From Liriodendron chinense (taxonomy: Eukaryota > Streptophyta > Magnoliopsida > Magnoliales > Magnoliaceae), in assembly GCA_003013855.2 (NCBI GenBank), contig ML058505.1, forward strand, positions 1,178,001 to 1,242,000: a DNA stretch of 64,000 nt, written 5' to 3'. Both the position numbers and the translations under genes were made by a program. The number at the start of each line of letters is the position of its first letter. Position 1 is the stretch's first letter. Positions 21,316 to 33,507 of the stretch are shown one piece after another. The notes beneath the pieces are model-generated. The model made no database searches and was not told the origin of the DNA. It saw nothing but the letters and a program-made list of their open reading frames with translations.

Positions 21316-23740
21316 TTCTCCTGGCTAAATCTTACTGTTACGCCTTTCAACCATGAGGTGGTTAGTTGAATCGATTTGAGTTAGGTTGTGTCCTTTCATA
21401 ATAAAAAAAATCATTTTTAAGCTAAGTTGTGTCTCTTCATAAAAGACATGAACGTTGTGAATAGTTTCGGATGCGTCTTTCAGAAATGCCTCTTTGTGAA
21501 AATGCACAACTATTTATTCTCTATAAAATCCAATGTAAATTGATGATCAAATATATCTTACATTGCTCTATCTAGAGACAGAAACTCTTTGTTAGAATCT
21601 CTATTGCTTTTTCTCTGTAAGCACGTGAAGTGGATTCTTTTATTTCTCAATACATAGAGTCTGTCAGAATTGTAAACTGTGTACCAAGTTTTGATTGTGG
21701 TACCTTCATGATTGCCACACGTAGAACCACTAAGACTTGTATCCTAAAAGCAGTTCGTTAATAACACAACAACAATCTCATACCGACGAGAAGGGGTGCA
21801 TAATGCTTAAAGAAAAGTGTATTTGATATGTGCTTGGAGTATGATTCAATCTTTCATTTTGTTTGATTTCAGTTTTCGCCATTACTAATTTATCAACAAG
21901 CATCATACTAACTTTTTTAGGGCTTATTTAGTTGTTAGTAAATATCGTAAGTAGTAGTAAAAGAAAATGATTGTAAATGCTTACTATTTGGAAGAGAGGT
22001 GAAATTTTACTTCGAAAATCAGAATTTTCTCAACTAGTTTCCAAGCTAAAACTCTGTGGGTCTCACCATGATATGTGCGTTATCCACACCCTCCATTCTT
22101 TTTTTCATATCATTTTAGGGCCCAAAAATGATGCAAATCCAAATTGCAAATGGACCACGCCATAAAAATTAGTGGATTCAACAGTTGGCATCATTATTCC
22201 CATTGCTTCATGTAGTGCGATCCCCTTAAGCTTTAGATATGCCCCATCTTTGGGCTCATGCCATAAAATGATTCGATAAGTTGAATGGATGGCGTGAATA
22301 AAACATAGACATCGGTGGGGGTACACATTTTTGCTAGGCACACATGATACTAACATCATGCCACTATACCCATCAACATCATACAACAAGAAATAACAAA
22401 GTAATTAATTATTACTTATTTACAACAAATTTTCTATAATTACTGCAAATGAAATAGGCCCTTAACGATTTACCGTGGTCATGGAGATTAATATCTAAAC
22501 GTTATTTGGTGTACGGTTACCAAATACAATAGTGAAGTGGACCACTCCCGTGGATTACCATGCATGGATGAATTATAGCCATTTACGCCGCCAACCCATA
22601 GAAAGTGTAATTATTACACATCTTCACCACAACACAGCACAATTCAATAATCTAAATAGGCCATAAAGATATTGATGAGAATTACGTATACCTTTCTCAT
22701 CAACAATGGCGTTCTGAAAGGCATAGCAAATAATAAAAGAAAAAACCATCGTAACTTCTTCTTCTAAAGCCATCCTATCTTATGCATGGTTGTTGGAACA
22801 TATGAAAAATTATGCGTTATACATGTGTTTGAAGGCAAAGCCCATTGAAGTTTATAATATGCAAAGTGCTATTAGAAGTGCCATCGATGAATATTGCAAT
22901 GGCATCCAAAAAAATCTTAATAGATAGATGATCCGTTACACTATTTTAAGATAGAACCAACAAGCCCTAAAAGGTTCTTACTCTAGTCCAGAAATAATTA
23001 AGAGACCATTTTCCATCTAAAACTTTTCTAATTACTAGTTTATATAACTAATAATAAACAAATTCTTGATTAATAAAATCTTGTTCAAGTCTTTTGCTTT
23101 ATTTAATAATTTATCAGTCTACCTTAAATCACAATTATATTAAATTTTTAACATTGTAAATATTTAAAATTTTTAATATTAAAGAGAAATGATTAGACAA
23201 TTTTAGCCGTTAATTAAACATTTTCCCATTCAATACTAATGCTAGTATTCTAATTCACTATCCATTTGTGGGGACCCAATCCATGCTGATTCATCAGAGG
23301 GTCAATCAAATAAACAAGTTTAATACTTTGCTAATTCATATTTGTAATCTATTTGACACAACAAATGTCTATATTCAATTAAAAATAAGCCTGAAATTGG
23401 CGAGGTCCCACCAAACTAACAATTTCGACTAGATGTGAATTTCCAACAACCCACTGATCTAGTTGGAAATTGGCTTAAATCAATCTAACCTAGCCTAGAA
23501 ATAAAAATCCTTATTTTTCATTTGGACATTCATAATTATTAGGATACGTAAGTGTCTTACTTTTTTTATCAGTAGTACGTAGAAACAATCAAGGAAATCG
23601 TAAGCTCACCTACCATCCATATAAACACCCATCTCTCACTCCATCATTCTCATATATCGATGCCCAACTAAATTTTAAAATTTCTTGATTATTGTTCTTA
23701 CCTTTCACCTATGAAAGATGAAGGGTTTGAACAACCTGAA
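21316..23740. other. AT-rich intergenic DNA with candidate miniature element
   Basis: No gene. From about 21,918 ('agggcttatttag') to about 22,463 ('aaataggccctta') the two ends are inverse of each other. They are flanked by the roughly similar 8-mers aacttttt and aacgattt, which suggests an old hAT-type miniature element. A palindromic-family fragment at about 22,050-22,320 lies inside it. The rest of the interval, 22,670-23,740, is AT-rich and unremarkable. Confidence 0.4.
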
Positions 23741-23960
23741 TTTCATATACAGAACATGATGGAACCCATGAAAATCAAGGGTCCATGAGCCCCACTCAAT
23801 TTGCCCCCTACACACTGACCCACCTGAGTTTCAAGGTTGAGTTGATTTTTGGGCCCATTGTAATACGTGAGGCACAGCATGTGATGGATGGTCAAACTAT
23901 ATTGTGTGGGCCCACATCTTCCTGTTATTTTGATGAAAATCATACCTACTATTTACACCT
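23741..23960. repeat. Palindromic repeat fragment
   Basis: Diverged fold-back family piece with 'ccacctgagtttcaaggttg' and 'gtgtgggcccacatc'. Ends are not defined. Confidence 0.5.
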
Positions 23961-23978
23961 ACTACTATCCATAAGGTA

Positions 23979-24483
23979 GGGAGCAAATTAGGTGCGACCC
24001 AAAGTCACCTAAGATGGTACAACCCTTACTGTGGGGCCCACCTTGATGTATGCATTTTGTATCCACTTCATCCATTCCATTTTTCCATATCATTTCAGGG
24101 CTTTATACCAAAAATGAAGCAGATCCAATCATCAGGTGGACCACACCATAGGAAACAATAGTTATTGACCATTAATGGGCCACAAAAGTTTTGAATCAAG
24201 CTGATATTTGTTTTTTTTTCCTTTCATCCAGGATTATCAGACCTTATCAATAGAATTGATGCAAATAAATGCTACTGAAACATTAAGGTGCGCCCTAAGA
24301 AGTTTTTATTTTTCTATGGTATGGTCCATCTGATGATTGGATATGCTTCATTTTTTGTCTTATGAACTAAACTGATCTGGAAAAATAGATGGACAGCATG
24401 GATACAGAGTAAATACATCAAGGTGGGCCCCATAGTAAGGGTCGCACTATCTTAGATGAGTTTGGGTTCTCACCAAATATGGT
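23979..24483. mobile_element. Fold-back element related to the 15,176 MITE
   Basis: Left end 'gggagcaaattaggtgcgac', followed by 'gatggtacaacccttactgt' and 'ggggcccaccttgatgtatg'. The right end mirrors it: 'catcaaggtgggccccatag', 'gtcgcactatctta', 'ctcaccaaatatgg'. The order of sub-motifs equals that of 15,176-15,724. It is non-coding. No clear 9-bp duplication remains. Confidence 0.75.
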
Positions 24484-25962
24484 CTTCCTAAGCCACGAAA
24501 GCAAATTACCTCCATGCCTAGGGTTGTGAGGGGCCCATATCGATGTTTGTGACAAATCTATTCCATCCATATATTTTGGCGAAACAAATAGGTCATTAGT
24601 GACATGATCTTGTGCGTATTTTCTAGTTGTAATACAAAATTGCCACCACATAATTGAAAACCTAATAATAAAAGAATACTACTCTTCTCTTATCAACATT
24701 GAGAAGAATTGACTACTACATGTGACAGCTACTATCCCGGTGAATTCAGTAAATTGTTAGAAATAGCTAGGTTTTTTATTTTCTTAATGGGCTTTATTCT
24801 CGCTTTAAAGCTCAATATACTTAGATTTTTTTGAGAGAATTACTGCACTCACTAAATATTATCTTTAACTACATATGAGGTGAGGGACTTCTTTGTGTTA
24901 CAGCAGGGGTAGGTTCCTCTCTACTCTAGAGAGGTCGGGAAAACTCGTCTAAGAAATGAGTTTCTCAACCTTCCCATTGAAGTACTGATAAAGAAAAATT
25001 GGTATGCTTCCATAATGGTCGCACCCACTATACTCGTGAAGGTGTTAACAATCATATTCGTGAAAGGTATTACCAATTACACCTACACTTTCGACCAAAG
25101 CCATGGAATGGAGCAAATAATGTCGAGGTTGAGGAGAATAGTTTCTGTAAAGAGATTTGTCAGGAGATTGCAAAATTTCGAGCTTCTTTGGTTACATATA
25201 CTCCTACCACTACCTTTGTTGTTACCACTATATTTTTTTGTTATTCATACATGTAACGACCCAATTTTTGTAACTCGTGTTCCAAAAACCCAAATGTTAG
25301 CCTATGAAGATAGCCCACATTTTACCAAGTATTTTTTTGTATGAGCATCGCAACAGAATAAACCAAGATATGAATAAAAGAAATGTCCAACATATAACCA
25401 AAGATAACCAAGTAATGCCCATATGGCTTATACAAACCAAATGTCTCAAGTTAAATAAAATACAGAAATCGAAATCAAACTAAAGGATGCTAGTCTTGAG
25501 CTACAAGATCCAACCAGCTTCTCATCTATTCCATCAAGTACCTGTTTATCATATATAATACCTACATCAACTGGTATGATTTGAAAGTGTCACTATTATA
25601 GTGAGGTAAAAACCCTCCAAGATTACCAGGAATTATAATATTTAAGTAAAGATTAATCAAAGATAACATATTACACAATAAGCAAATCATAAAATTTCAG
25701 AAGAGATGACATTCAACGAAATTAAATTTTATATTTCATCCACGTTGCAAACAAACACAACAAATTGTAATATTCAATCATTATATTATAATATTAATCT
25801 TGTTTAAATACATGAATGCATGCACGTGTTCATCAACTAGGGATGCACATCCATCTAAAAAGAGGAATGAGCCTTTCAAACAGTTGGCTCATTTCAATGC
25901 AAGGAGGGTCGTTCGAACTGTTTTCTAGTCTTTTAAATCGTTGACCAAGCACCTGATAATGC
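24484..25962. other. Intergenic DNA with a possible TGTAACG-LTR start
   Basis: 24,520-24,600 is a palindromic-family scrap. At 25,252 'tgtaacgacccaatttttgt' resembles the start of the TGTAACG LTR family found at 25,963 and 36,784. About 700 bp of AT-rich sequence follows, in which I cannot define an end. Frames of 85-109 codons at 25.0-25.3 kb show no domain. Confidence 0.4.
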
Positions 25963-26880
25963 TGTAACGTCTCGAAATTTCACAAACTTGAAAATTGGAT
26001 GTTTTAGGATAGAAGTCCAGAGAATCATGGTCTCGAGTGTTTCTAGTCCAATAAGTTAGTGAACCGAAGCGTTTTTCGACCGATCTATTCGGCTCGTATA
26101 CGACATTATGCATCACCCGTAAGTTCAAAATATTTTTTTCTATTGGACTCTGGTGATTTAATATATTTTTTATTTATAAAAATTTATGAACAGTTAGGAT
26201 TTTGCAAAAATCCTATTTTTAAAAAGGCATTATTTTTTTAAAATGTCAAAAAGTCGTGATTTATACTACGAATAAAAAATCAAAATATTTATTATTGAGA
26301 ATTTGATTTTCTAAGTATTTTTATTAAATTCAAATGAGGGGTACTTTAATATTTACATGAAATAACTTAAAGTAAATGGAATTTACTTAAATGTTATTAT
26401 ATGTAAATAAGCAGACATTGTCCCGGAAGGTCGTAGAATTTCAGAAAATTGAGCTAAAAAAATTCCTAAATAAACAGCTTCGGTACACCTAAGATGTCTT
26501 CGGCACACCGAATGATACCTTTCGGTTGAGCCGACCATACGAGATCGTACTGAATGAATGCTAGGAGTAAGGCCTTCGACGTGCCGAAGGGTTGTCTAAA
26601 AGCCTTCGGCTTGAGTCGAAGTACTCTATCTATTTCGAATTTTTTAAGTTTTAGCAAGCTTCAATGCACCAAACCCGACGGGTTTTGTTTTTAAGTATGG
26701 CTTTTAAACTCCATTTGAACTCTCAGTCTCTCATTTCTCTCATTCTCTCTTCTCAGCCCTAAACCCCAAAACCCTCCTGACCCTCTACCTAGCTTTCCAA
26801 ACCCCATTTTCTGTTCCAATCCTCTACAAAAACTCTAGGGGTTCTTGAGTTTCTAAGTTTCCTTTGAATTTTAAAATTAC
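25963..26880 (+). mobile_element. Old TGTAACG-family LTR, 5' part
   Basis: Starts TGTAACGTCTCGAAATTTC and follows 36,784-37,800 block by block. Shared blocks include 'attttgcaaaaatcc' with 'aaaaaggc', 'atgtcaaaaagt', 'tttacatgaaataacttaaa', 'gtaaataagcagaca', the 'cttcggcacaccgaa' palindromes and the pyrimidine-rich 3' stretch. It is clearly more diverged than the inserted copy at 36.8 kb. Its continuation is at 32,120-32,870, interrupted by later insertions. Confidence 0.8.
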
Positions 26881-26884
26881 GTTG

Positions 26885-28736
26885 GGTAGTTTAACACGAC
26901 ACCCTATGCATACACGTGCGGAAGCTTAAGGAGCAACTAGAATTATGGTTAAGTCCTAGAGGGGGGGTGATTAGGACCTTTTTAAAATCTTTTCGCTTAC
27001 TTATCAAATTTAGCAAATTAAAATGCATAAGCGATTAATACTTCGGCTTCGAAGCCTTAGTGGGTCCAATCAATAGACTAGCATATGATGAATGTGATTA
27101 ACACCTAGTCTAAGCAACTCAAATAGACTATAGAGGATGGATAAACAATAACTCAAGTCTATCTGAGGAGTGGAAGTTCATCTTGTGAGTGTGGAGGTGC
27201 CTATCAAGTGCCTAGCATACATTCCTAACTAAGCATTCATAATTAACCAATTAAACACAATGCATAAAGAGAAATGTGCTCACGAACAATCATAAACACA
27301 AGGATGTATATTGATTTAACTACTTGTTTACTCCACTCCCGGTTCAAGTACTCAACCCCTTTGAGCACACCGGCATTCACTGAGGAATTTAAATTTTGTT
27401 CCTCCCAACTAAGGTGTTTTAACTCGGATCCACCCAACCGGGGAGTTTACAGGTTCCTCACAACCTACACGTTCACACTCGTGTTGGTGGCTCCCCCTTG
27501 GAGACTTTGTTTAGGCCGACTAACGAGCCAAAGAACGGCTAACGTTCCTGAATTTAGGCCCGACAAACAAGCCAAGGAATCACGAACAACTACTAGTCTT
27601 TAGGCCGACTAACAGGTCAAGGATTGGCAAATGACCCTAGTTCAATTTTGTCAAACAAACTCTACACTCAACTCCCATGCTTGAATCATGGATTCTTAAC
27701 AAGACAACCTTACTTCTCGAATTGAGCCCCTTTGTAGCGCCGCTTTGGGTTGCTTCTTCGTGCTCTCTCGTGCTTGAATCAGCTCCCCTTATGCTCCCCC
27801 GATCTTTGATGCCACTACTTTACCAAGGCTTCAGCTCTAAGATCAACTACCTTACATGTGATGCTCCATTGGAGATGCCCAAGGTGCTAGGGAATGGTGA
27901 AACCTCTACAAATGATAGAAAATGAGTTCCTAGAGGAATACAGCTATTTGGACTCCTAGGTGATGTTTAACAAGGGATTTAACTATGATCAAGGTGTCTA
28001 AACCCCTAGGAATCAAGAGGAAACAAGTTCATTCCCTTGATGTCATTGAATGGCCCAAGCTTGTGATGAAAACACAAGGAGAATGACTTGCTATGAGTTT
28101 GGGATAGAGCCTCTGATGGTCTCTAGTAATGGTGGCTTCTATTTCCATAAAATCCCCTCTCTTGGCCCTAAAATCGAATCCCTCAGTTTTATAAAGTTTC
28201 TCCCAACGGTCAAATAACAGACAGATTCGCGCAGGGTCAGGCGCCCAGTCATCTTGGGTCGGGCGCCTGGAATCCAGTCCATAAATTGATTTTAGCCACT
28301 GAATAGTTTTGGTGATGGTCGGGCACACGGACATTTTGTGGTCAGGCGCCCGGTGATCATTCTTTTCACTGTCTAGCACCCGGTGGTTTACTTGATCAGG
28401 CGCTCGAAATTCAGTCCAGATCATGGTCTGTGCTGCTAGACGGTTTTTGCACTGGTTGGGCGCCCGGACATGTTGTGGTCGGGCGCCTGATGACCACTGG
28501 ATTTTCAAGCTAACTCACTTGGACGGATTCACCTTTGGTCGGGCGCGCCCGGTGGACATTGGGTTGGGCACCCGGCCAAGCATGTTTTTCTGCTGTTTGT
28601 TTTTATTTTTCAGCAGAATATGGAACCTCTTTGGCCATTCTTTTGGTGGTCTTTTAGGACACCTAAGGCCAATCTAAGATGACTAAGGATATGCTTATTG
28701 GTGCATGGTCATCTAGAGGTTCATGGTTTTGGGTAA
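26885..28736 (-). mobile_element. LTR-retrotransposon sequence inserted in the old TGTAACG LTR (part 1)
   Basis: Non-coding. It contains 'aagtcctagagggggggtga', a motif I know from plant Copia LTRs, a long block with 'ctaacgagccaaagaacggc', and an array of GGGCGCCC-type palindromes at 28,215-28,575. It is interrupted at 28,736 by the GGTAA-flanked element and resumes at 31,861. Outer boundaries and target duplications could not be fixed. The minus orientation is inferred only from the position of the C/G-tract near the left end. Confidence 0.45.
28215..28575. repeat. Array of GC-rich palindromes (GGGCGCCC type)
   Basis: At least eight variants of 'gtcgggcgcccgg' in about 360 bp, for example near 28,255, 28,345, 28,457, 28,480 and 28,540. 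They are separated by 25-60 bp of ordinary sequence. The same motif type fills part of the Copia LTRs at 12.8, 57.5 and 62.3 kb. Confidence 0.85.
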
Positions 28737-29134
28737 TGCTACAATCCGAAGATTGCACACCCAAGTGCAGGTAGCGAAGTAGTAAAATACTCGGTAAGAC
28801 CGAGGTCGATCCACAGGGATTGGGGTTAAGAACACTTAGAGGAATTAGTTTAGGTGAGAGAGATGAAACTTGGTTTATCCACGAGAGTGGAGCAAGTTGT
28901 GTGTGGTGAAAAAAACAAAAATAGAAAAGGGGCTAAGGCATCAGGGATCCACCTTTGATTCATTCACAAGATTTGATTCGTTGGTCCAACTATAACTCAA
29001 CTGGAATTGAATAAAGATTCATTCCAACCGGAAGATAAAACAGTTAAACTATTTGCATATTTCATAAAAGATGGTGATATGAACCGATTGATTTGACCAT
29101 GAAGCACTCGTTAGTTGATCGCAGGGAATTCCAA

Positions 29135-29540
29135 GCATCCACTGTGCCCGGAGTCGACAATGGATCAAGGAATTGTACAGATCAACAACTTTGCCAACAA
29201 GTCAACCGATAAGATCACAATTCATACGATCAAATGCATACTTACAAGATAGGAGGCTTTGATTGACCGATCCAACCATTAAGATCTCGTCTATCGATCG
29301 CAGGGAATCCAAAGCATCCAATGTGCCCGGAGTCTACAATGGATCAAGGGATTTTACAGATCGATGACTTTACCTGCACTAGCTCGATGACCGTAAGGAA
29401 TCCAAAGCATCCAACGTGCCCGGAGTCGACGATGGATCAAGGGACTTTATCGATCATGAACTAGCTAATTGGTGTGCAAGGGATCCCAAGCATCCAACGT
29501 GCCCGGAGTCGACGCTGGATCAAGGGGCTTGCACAACAAT
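29135..29540. repeat. Four dispersed copies of an about 60-bp phrase
   Basis: 'aagcatccaatgtgcccgga' followed by 'gtcgacaatggatcaaggga' recurs near 29,150, 29,312, 29,407 and 29,490 with small changes. Spacing is irregular (about 160, 95 and 85 bp), so it is not a simple tandem array. All copies lie inside the GGTAA-flanked element. Confidence 0.85.
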
Positions 29541-30059
29541 AGCGTCTGCCGAGGTGGATAACCGAACCAATCAACCAAAGAAAACTCCAACATTCACACA
29601 CTAATGTTGAACCAAAAGAACCATATCTTGCAAATTTCTTCAAAGGCTTCACCCCTAGCCTTAGCTAGAGGTTTAACCAACCATGCTACAATGGAAGACT
29701 AAATTCTCTACAAAAGAGAAAACTACTCTACACTACAAAAGAAAGAAAGAAAGAAAACTAAAGAGAAGAGAGGAGTTGTAGAGAATGGGATGATTGAAAT
29801 GAGAAGGAGAGGCCTCCTTTTATAGCCTTATGAGGAGCTTCCAAGCCTTCTCCCAATCCTAGATGGCACACCAAAAGTTTCTTTAGGTTTGGGAATGGAG
29901 TTAGGCTTGGAGTGTCCAAAGTAAACTTTGCTTTTAGGTTTGGGCTTGGAGTTAGGCTTGGATGATGAGGTGGCATTCCAAGCCTTGCACATGTGTGGAG
30001 AGAGAGAGAGAGAGAGAGAGCTCCTCTCTTGTTGCACGTCAGCTGGAGATGGGGCGCAC

Positions 30060-31330
30060 TTTGCTACTGTTGGAGACGTTGTGGATGGCTGGACGGATGT
30101 CCTTGATGAAGCTGGACCCATCTTGCTGGATTGGATGGTGGATGTGGACATTGATGAGGAAATGGGGTCCACCTTGCTGGACGGTTCATCCAGCAACTAG
30201 ATGAATGGATGGCTGGAAGGATGGTTGCACGTGTGGATGGGGACCACCTGATGATGATGACGTCCACCGTTGGAAATGGATGGACGGCTGTTGATGATCA
30301 GCTGGCCGTTCTGATGCAGCACATACGTGCTGATGATGGGTGCTGGACAGCTGCTGATTGGAGGTGGTCCACCTGATGGAGTGGACTGCACGTGTGATCA
30401 AATCCATCAGATGGACGGCTGGAACGTCCATTGGTGTTGCAGCACTGCTGCTGCACGTGTGAAGTTGCCTGGCCGTTTGATGATGGACGTCCAGCAGCAG
30501 GACGGGTGGAGTTGGGACGTCCAAATCAGGACGCTGCTTGTACGTTGGAGTGGGGCCCATCTTGATGGACGGTGGATGTGAAGGACGTGGGCTCCACATT
30601 GATGGATGCTGGTGGGGTCCTCCTGCTGAACGTGGAGCTGCTGGAGATGGTCCACTTGATGGATGTTGAAGGTGGTCCACCTAATGGACGGCTGGATGTG
30701 ATGAATCACGTTAAGGAGCAGCTGTGATGGCTGGACGGACGTCCACTGCTGGACGTTGCTGCTGGCTACTGACGTTGTTGCTGGACGTGTAAGGAGCTGG
30801 TGATGGATGGACGGTCCAAATGCTGGACATTGATGGTGATGATGTGATCCACCACTTGTGGACGGTTGAAAATTCCTGAGTGGGGCCCACTTGCTGGACG
30901 TTGGAGCTGCTTCCCAGCTGCTACTGGATGGACGGCTGGATGAAGTAGGTGGTTCAGCTGCACTGCTGCTGCACGTGCAGGCTGTGGGCTTGGAAGATGG
31001 GTTGGATGGTGAGCACGTGTAATGGACTGCTGAAGATAACTCCCTTGCTGGATGGTGGATTGGACGGCTGGTGGTTGGAGCTTGCTGATCATGGATGGTT
31101 AAGATGGATGGCGAAGATCAGCCCTTCATCAGTTGCATGTGTTGTTGGTTCGAATGTGGTGGACGGCTAGGATTAAGCTGGATGATGGTTGAATTCGGGA
31201 CTTGACTTCCAGCTGGTTGGATAGACGGAGGGGATTGAAAGTGGGGTCCACCATAGTTGACTGCTGGACATTGGAACTTCTTTTGCGCGTATGAGGGCTG
31301 AGACCTGGTCACTTCACTTGTGATGGTGGA
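30060..31330. repeat. Degenerate minisatellite-like region (GGACGGCTGGATG-type words)
   Basis: About 1.27 kb built from shuffled words such as 'gatggacggctgga', 'ctgctggacgt', 'gtggtccacctgatgga' and 'tgcacgtgtg'. There is no fixed period. Because the words avoid stops, many overlapping frames of 60-160 codons are open on both strands. I regard these as a composition effect, not genes. Confidence 0.8.
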
Positions 31331-31860
31331 AATGTCTCCACTGTCTTGATGCACGGTTGGTCCCTCCTATGGACATCCAATCTTGACCGTCCAAACTTGT
31401 ATGATCACCAAATCATGACCAGCCAAATATGCATAGCCCGGATCTCCAAAATTCGTGGTCTTGATGAGGCCTTCCAAGTCATCTTCACTTCATCTCAACC
31501 GTACAATATGATCCATCTTTCGATCTTTACAGCCGATTTCCTTCAGGATTGCCTATACACTTGATTTTGATTCTTTTTAGACCTTAAATTGTCCTGAGAG
31601 GTACGGATCATCTTCAGCCTCCAATAATCACAAAACGGTCCAGGCTTCGATCTCTATGGCTTACTTTGCGTTAAGATTACCAACACGCCGAATCTTGCTC
31701 TTTTTTAGGCCTTTAAATGCCCTGATTGGATCGAATCTTGTCCAACCTCTCCTGATCACCTGAAGACAGAAAATTCACCTAATGAGTGATAATTAACCAG
31801 AAAAACAATGATAACGCCCTTAACAACCAGGGTTAATTATACAATATTAGGTACTCATCA

Positions 31861-32119
31861 GGTAAGTACAAGGTTAAGGCTCACCAAGGGATCACATTTA
31901 CCTGTTTCTTCTTTCTTTATGCAGTAGGTCCGTCTTGAGTCTTCGGTCTTCGTCTTCATTAAGCTCAACCGACACTAGACTCACTGACCTAAGTAATTGA
32001 CAAACAAGGTGCACTAGTATGCCACAGAAAAGTGCACTAACAGATTTGGGCATGGGACATCTTCCTTGGTCTCTTTGATGTTCGTCCATTGGTGCATATA
32101 GTAATCTTTGGGCTTCAAT
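31861..32119 (-). mobile_element. LTR-retrotransposon sequence (part 2, continues 26,885-28,736)
   Basis: Resumes after the GGTAA duplication. It contains 'ttgacaaacaaggtgcacta' and 'aaagtgcactaacag'. The right boundary is uncertain and is placed where similarity to the TGTAACG LTR resumes. Confidence 0.35.
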
Positions 32120-32870
32120 GGCGGGTTTCTACCAGCCAGAATCATCTTCCTTCTCTAGGTATGAGATCTCTAACCTTGTTTGGAGAATTTTCATTAACCC
32201 TCTTGTGTCTTAGGTCACCAGGGTTAGAACTCTTTTGATTTCTCAAAGAAATCGGAAAGCATGCTAGGTCTTGGACCTCTATTGGTCATTTAAGAGTGGC
32301 GCCTGTTATTACGAGAGCTGTAATCGAGCCTGGCTCCGTTGGGATTCCAATGGTGCATCGATTTCGAACCCTGATTCGTTGAATCAATTTAGAGTTTTTC
32401 CAAATCTAAGGTATCAAAACCCTAAACCCTATATAGAAGTTTAATTAGAGTAAACCTTAAGTGATTAACGCTAGATTTGTGTTTAATCAGAGGTATTTAA
32501 GGTTTTTTCCAAATTTCTAGCACTAGGGCCACATCCAAATCAAGGACTTTCGACCATAAGGTGAAGATCTACCCTCAAGATTTTCTCAACAATCAATAAT
32601 TACTTCAACTTATTAAATTTTCTTATGTTGAAAATATCATAATCACTTTAATATTATAATTTAATTGCTAATTATCGATAAGTATATAAGATGTTCGATG
32701 AAATGTCTCTGTTGTTGTTTGGTTGATAACATGCTCGATGAAATGCATGAATGGTATGTATTTATAATATTGGAATGTGTATACGCTTGGTGGAGTGGTC
32801 AACAGCTAATCGATTCAACAACTGTAAGCTTTTTTCCCTCGTGTTGTCATGCAAACTGTGTCAACTTACC
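32120..32870 (+). mobile_element. Old TGTAACG-family LTR, continuation
   Basis: Matches 38,150-38,590. Shared blocks include 'ctccgttgggattcc', 'ttcgttgaatca', 'accctaaaccctatatagaa', 'aaggtgaagatctaccctca' and 'aacatgctcgatgaaatgc'. This is the same old copy that starts at 25,963. About 5.2 kb of later insertions lie between the two parts. Confidence 0.75.
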
Positions 32871-32949
32871 AGTGTAAGAACCACTAGAACTTGTTCATCA
32901 AGGTGAAAGCAATTGCAATAACAAGAAGATGAGAGAAAATCTAGAGCTT

Positions 32950-33290
32950 TATCCTAACCAAGCCCCATAGCCGAGTCGGAATTATTGCTATTCGTCTTGA
33001 TGTCGCACCATTTCGACTTGACCGAATCATTGTTTGTGTGGCTGCCATTTGACTCGTTAATCCGATTAAATTCTTTTGTTATTAAATACCTAATCATAAA
33101 TATACCCAAACACCTGGCCTGACCGTTCCAAAGGACCAAGATGACATAGCCCGGATGACACATGACGCCAATGCATTTCGTCGATTGGATTCCACTGTTT
33201 AAACTCTGATCATCAAGCCCACCCAATGAACATATCAGATCTGAAATTGATGGACAAATGAAGATCCACCTTTGTTGCAACTTGTTGAGG
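32950..33290 (-). mobile_element. Inverted piece of the same TGTAACG LTR
   Basis: The reverse complement matches 38,575-38,870: 'tgtgtcatccgggctatgtc', 'tggtcctttggaacggtc', 'tatttatgattaggtattta'. The orientation is opposite to 32,120-32,870, so the old LTR has suffered an internal inversion or a second insertion. 33,291-33,507 remains unexplained. Confidence 0.7.
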
Positions 33291-33507
33291 AAGATGAAGT
33301 GTCATTAATAGTATATCGTCCCTCGATGAGATTTCCTTTGCTTCGCTTCTGTTAAACAACTGGAATCGAAGGTCTAAAGACCTTTGCCTGATGGGTTTGA
33401 AGCTTCTTCACTTCAGCCAGTTGCCGCACGTGGTCGATACCTTCAGCCAGTGTTAAATACTTCGTCTTCAGTCATTTTTCTCAAATCTTGATTTTCCTAT
33501 GATGATT

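Larger units (their letters stand above)
28737..31860 (-). mobile_element. 3.1-kb TG...CA element with perfect GGTAA target duplications
   Basis: Begins TGCTACAATCCG and ends GTACTCATCA. GGTAA lies on both sides (28,732-28,736 and 31,861-31,865). TG...CA ends and a 5-bp duplication fit an LTR retrotransposon. With no gag, pol, PBS or second LTR, the simplest reading is a very long solo LTR or a non-autonomous unit. It contains 'gaccgaggtcgatccacagg', four irregular copies of a 60-bp phrase, an AG run at 29,999-30,020 and a minisatellite-like region. Orientation is a guess. Confidence 0.8.

Noticed and set aside
24999..25344. Two overlapping frames of 85 and 109 codons suggesting a small gene
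   Set aside because: No domain, two competing frames, AT-rich codon use, and overlap with a TGTAACG-type LTR start at 25,252.
28029..28508. 159-codon minus-strand frame
   Set aside because: It covers the GGGCGCCC palindrome array of an LTR-like sequence. The translation reflects the repeated motif and has no domain.
30186..30709. Overlapping 100-164-codon frames on both strands
   Set aside because: They lie in the word-shuffled minisatellite. Openness on both strands follows from composition, not from selection for a protein.
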